5,010 bases of DNA from Planctomycetaceae bacterium (GTDB lineage: Bacteria > Planctomycetota > Planctomycetia > Planctomycetales > Planctomycetaceae), in NCBI GenBank assembly GCA_015487825.1, contig WFOZ01000718.1, positions 1 to 5,010 on the forward strand, written 5' to 3'. Below, one piece after another: positions 3,873-5,010 of this stretch (positions are counted from its first letter, which is position 1; every line of letters starts with the position of its first letter). Below the pieces are notes generated by a model that was given only the letters and a program-made list of their open reading frames with translations, ran no database searches and had not been told where the DNA came from. The position numbers and the translations under genes were made by a program.

Positions 3873-5010
3873 TTACCAAACAGCGACTTAAAGGAAAATA
3901 TCTTCTTCGGTTTTCTGGTTGTATCCGCCTGCCCGCTGGCGTCGTTCGAAGTTTCCGAAGATCCATTTAATTTGCGGGTCGCTTTTTGCTTCGTTGGAGA
4001 TTTCTCGTCAGAGTCTCCCTGTTTTTCAGAAGGTTTCTCTTGCTTCTCAACAGGAGGAGCCACGATTGATGTTAAGTGGTAAAGTGGATTTTGTCCAAAT
4101 TTCTGCTCGCACTTGGGGCACTTTGCTTTGGCCAGACCAGCTGGTTTCTTACCACCAAATTTTTGTTCTGCCCGTGCCTGCTCGCTGATCGAGACGTCAT
4201 TACATTGGCAGAGCCAGCCGACGATGGTTGTTTCGGTTGCTGGATCATTCTGGTAATACTCAGGCGAAGCCAGAGCATCGAACTCTCCTTCAGTTAATTC
4301 ACATTTCCATTGCTGAGTGACATTCTCCAGTGGAATTTGTGCATGAGCGAGAAAGCCCGGTTCTCCGGTAAGTTCATCGAGCCATCGGCGAACCTTTCGG
4401 TATTGCGAAAGAGTCAGAGAAACGCACCGGGTGAGCGGGTCAGCAGGCGGCTTTACTTTTTTCTTCTTCGGTTTTTTCGCCTTCTTTTTTTTCTTGTTTT
4501 GCTTCAACCCCGGATGAACTGGCGCATCTGCCTGAGAGGCTTCTTCTGATTCAGGAGGTATCGGAAGCATTGGGATTTCGAGTACAATTGCGGTTTCGCC
4601 AAAAACGGGGATTCCTGCTAAAAAGTTCTCTGCTGCTTCGTTTTCTTCTTCACTCTGGTTATTTTCTGTAACAGGCCAGATGAAATGAATCTGCTTCAAT
4701 AATTCAATGGGAATTAATTCGTTACGGGAAGCAGAAATTTGATCAACAGCTTTCCCTGCAAGAAGATGACTGGCGATATCGCTGCGTGTTTTTTCCGTCT
4801 GGGCAGCGGCAACTCCCATCAGGCCTTTTTTTTCCGGCCAGGTAAACAGCAGACCTTCTTCTCGCCGGATGATATCAACCTTTGTGCCTTTTCCAGCCAA
4901 TGCCTTCGCCTTGGGCTTGAATTTCTTCTCGTTGATTTCGTGCCATTCTACCGAAGTAATGATCTGATCTTCAGGCAGAGATTCGAGCTTACCCTTCTGT
5001 TTTGTGTTTC
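3836..5010 (-). CDS. Lysine-rich protein with CxC...CxxC motif, C-terminal part (cut by right edge)
   Basis: The frame is open to the right edge, giving 390 codons. No ATG, GTG or TTG occurs between 4901 and 5010, so the start lies outside; the TTG at 4898-4900 lies in the middle of a smooth lysine/alanine run and is unlikely to be the start. In partial numbering, residues 1-150 look globular (VEWHEINEKKF, LLFTWPEKKG, LLKQIHFIWPV). A proline-rich acidic linker and a basic tract follow (about 169-186, mostly lysine). A second domain (190-315) carries CQC (C267, C269) and CPKC (C297, C300), a possible zinc site. The tail is disordered and charged and ends near KSLFGKKKKASSS. No signal peptide can be judged. 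The family is unknown to me; nucleic-acid or ribosome contact is only suggested by the lysines and cysteines. The end may be altered by a frameshift (see 3777-3872). Confidence 0.85.
   Translation of the reverse strand, partial: NTKQKGKLESLPEDQIITSVEWHEINEKKFKPKAKALAGKGTKVDIIRREEGLLFTWPEKKGLMGVAAAQTEKTRSDIASHLLAGKAVDQISASRNELIPIELLKQIHFIWPVTENNQSEEENEAAENFLAGIPVFGETAIVLEIPMLPIPPESEEASQADAPVHPGLKQNKKKKKAKKPKKKKVKPPADPLTRCVSLTLSQYRKVRRWLDELTGEPGFLAHAQIPLENVTQQWKCELTEGEFDALASPEYYQNDPATETTIVGWLCQCNDVSISEQARAEQKFGGKKPAGLAKAKCPKCEQKFGQNPLYHLTSIVAPPVEKQEKPSEKQGDSDEKSPTKQKATRKLNGSSETSNDASGQADTTRKPKKIFSFKSLFGKKKKASSSEKSQ

Noticed and set aside
4498..4900. TTG at 4898-4900 as the start of the right-hand gene.
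   Set aside because: The frame stays open to the edge with similar composition, so the TTG is most likely an internal leucine.

Overview
The window is most likely bacterial chromosome from a planctomycete, perhaps close to Gimesia/Rubinisphaera. This rests on moderate GC content, several short secreted proteins of no obvious family, a secreted carboxypeptidase-regulatory-like protein with a hydrophobic tail, and a short double-palindrome repeat that sits in gene tails. The assignment is an impression from style and is not proven by any marker gene here.

Layout from left to right. (1) 1-355, minus: N-terminal part of a two-helix membrane protein that runs off the left edge. (2) 409-482: a nested inverted repeat with integron attC-like end boxes, 40 nt beyond the stop of the next gene. 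(3) 523-1032, minus: a small exported protein of unknown function. (4) 1283-2290, minus: a membrane-anchored DNase I-type nuclease with all recognisable catalytic residues. (5) 2291-2987: about 700 bases without a firm gene, holding a leader hairpin and palindrome, a leftward intrinsic terminator, a decayed copy of the double-palindrome repeat and a doubtful 89-codon frame. (6) 2988-3506, plus: exported protein with a carboxypeptidase regulatory-like (beta-sandwich) domain. (7) 3507-3835: a strong bidirectional terminator, then a clean repeat copy flanked by 17-bp direct repeats. (8) 3836-5010, minus: a long lysine-rich protein with a CxC...CxxC cysteine set, cut by the right edge.

Four of the five firm genes are on the minus strand. 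The only plus-strand gene converges on the right-hand minus gene, and the two share the bidirectional terminator. The genes do not form an obvious pathway: gaps are large and each gene seems to be its own transcription unit. Three of the five appear to act in or beyond the membrane.

The most unusual material is noncoding. Both repeat copies lie in the same orientation, about 45 nt from an intrinsic terminator whose outer arm starts A6GCAC, as if the repeat belongs in transcribed 3' tails. Around the right copy, removing the repeat and one direct repeat joins an out-of-frame coding-like tail to LEIKID-stop, which suggests insertion into a former gene end. The attC-like hairpin is the other item worth testing. 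No complete new defence or mobile system is visible.
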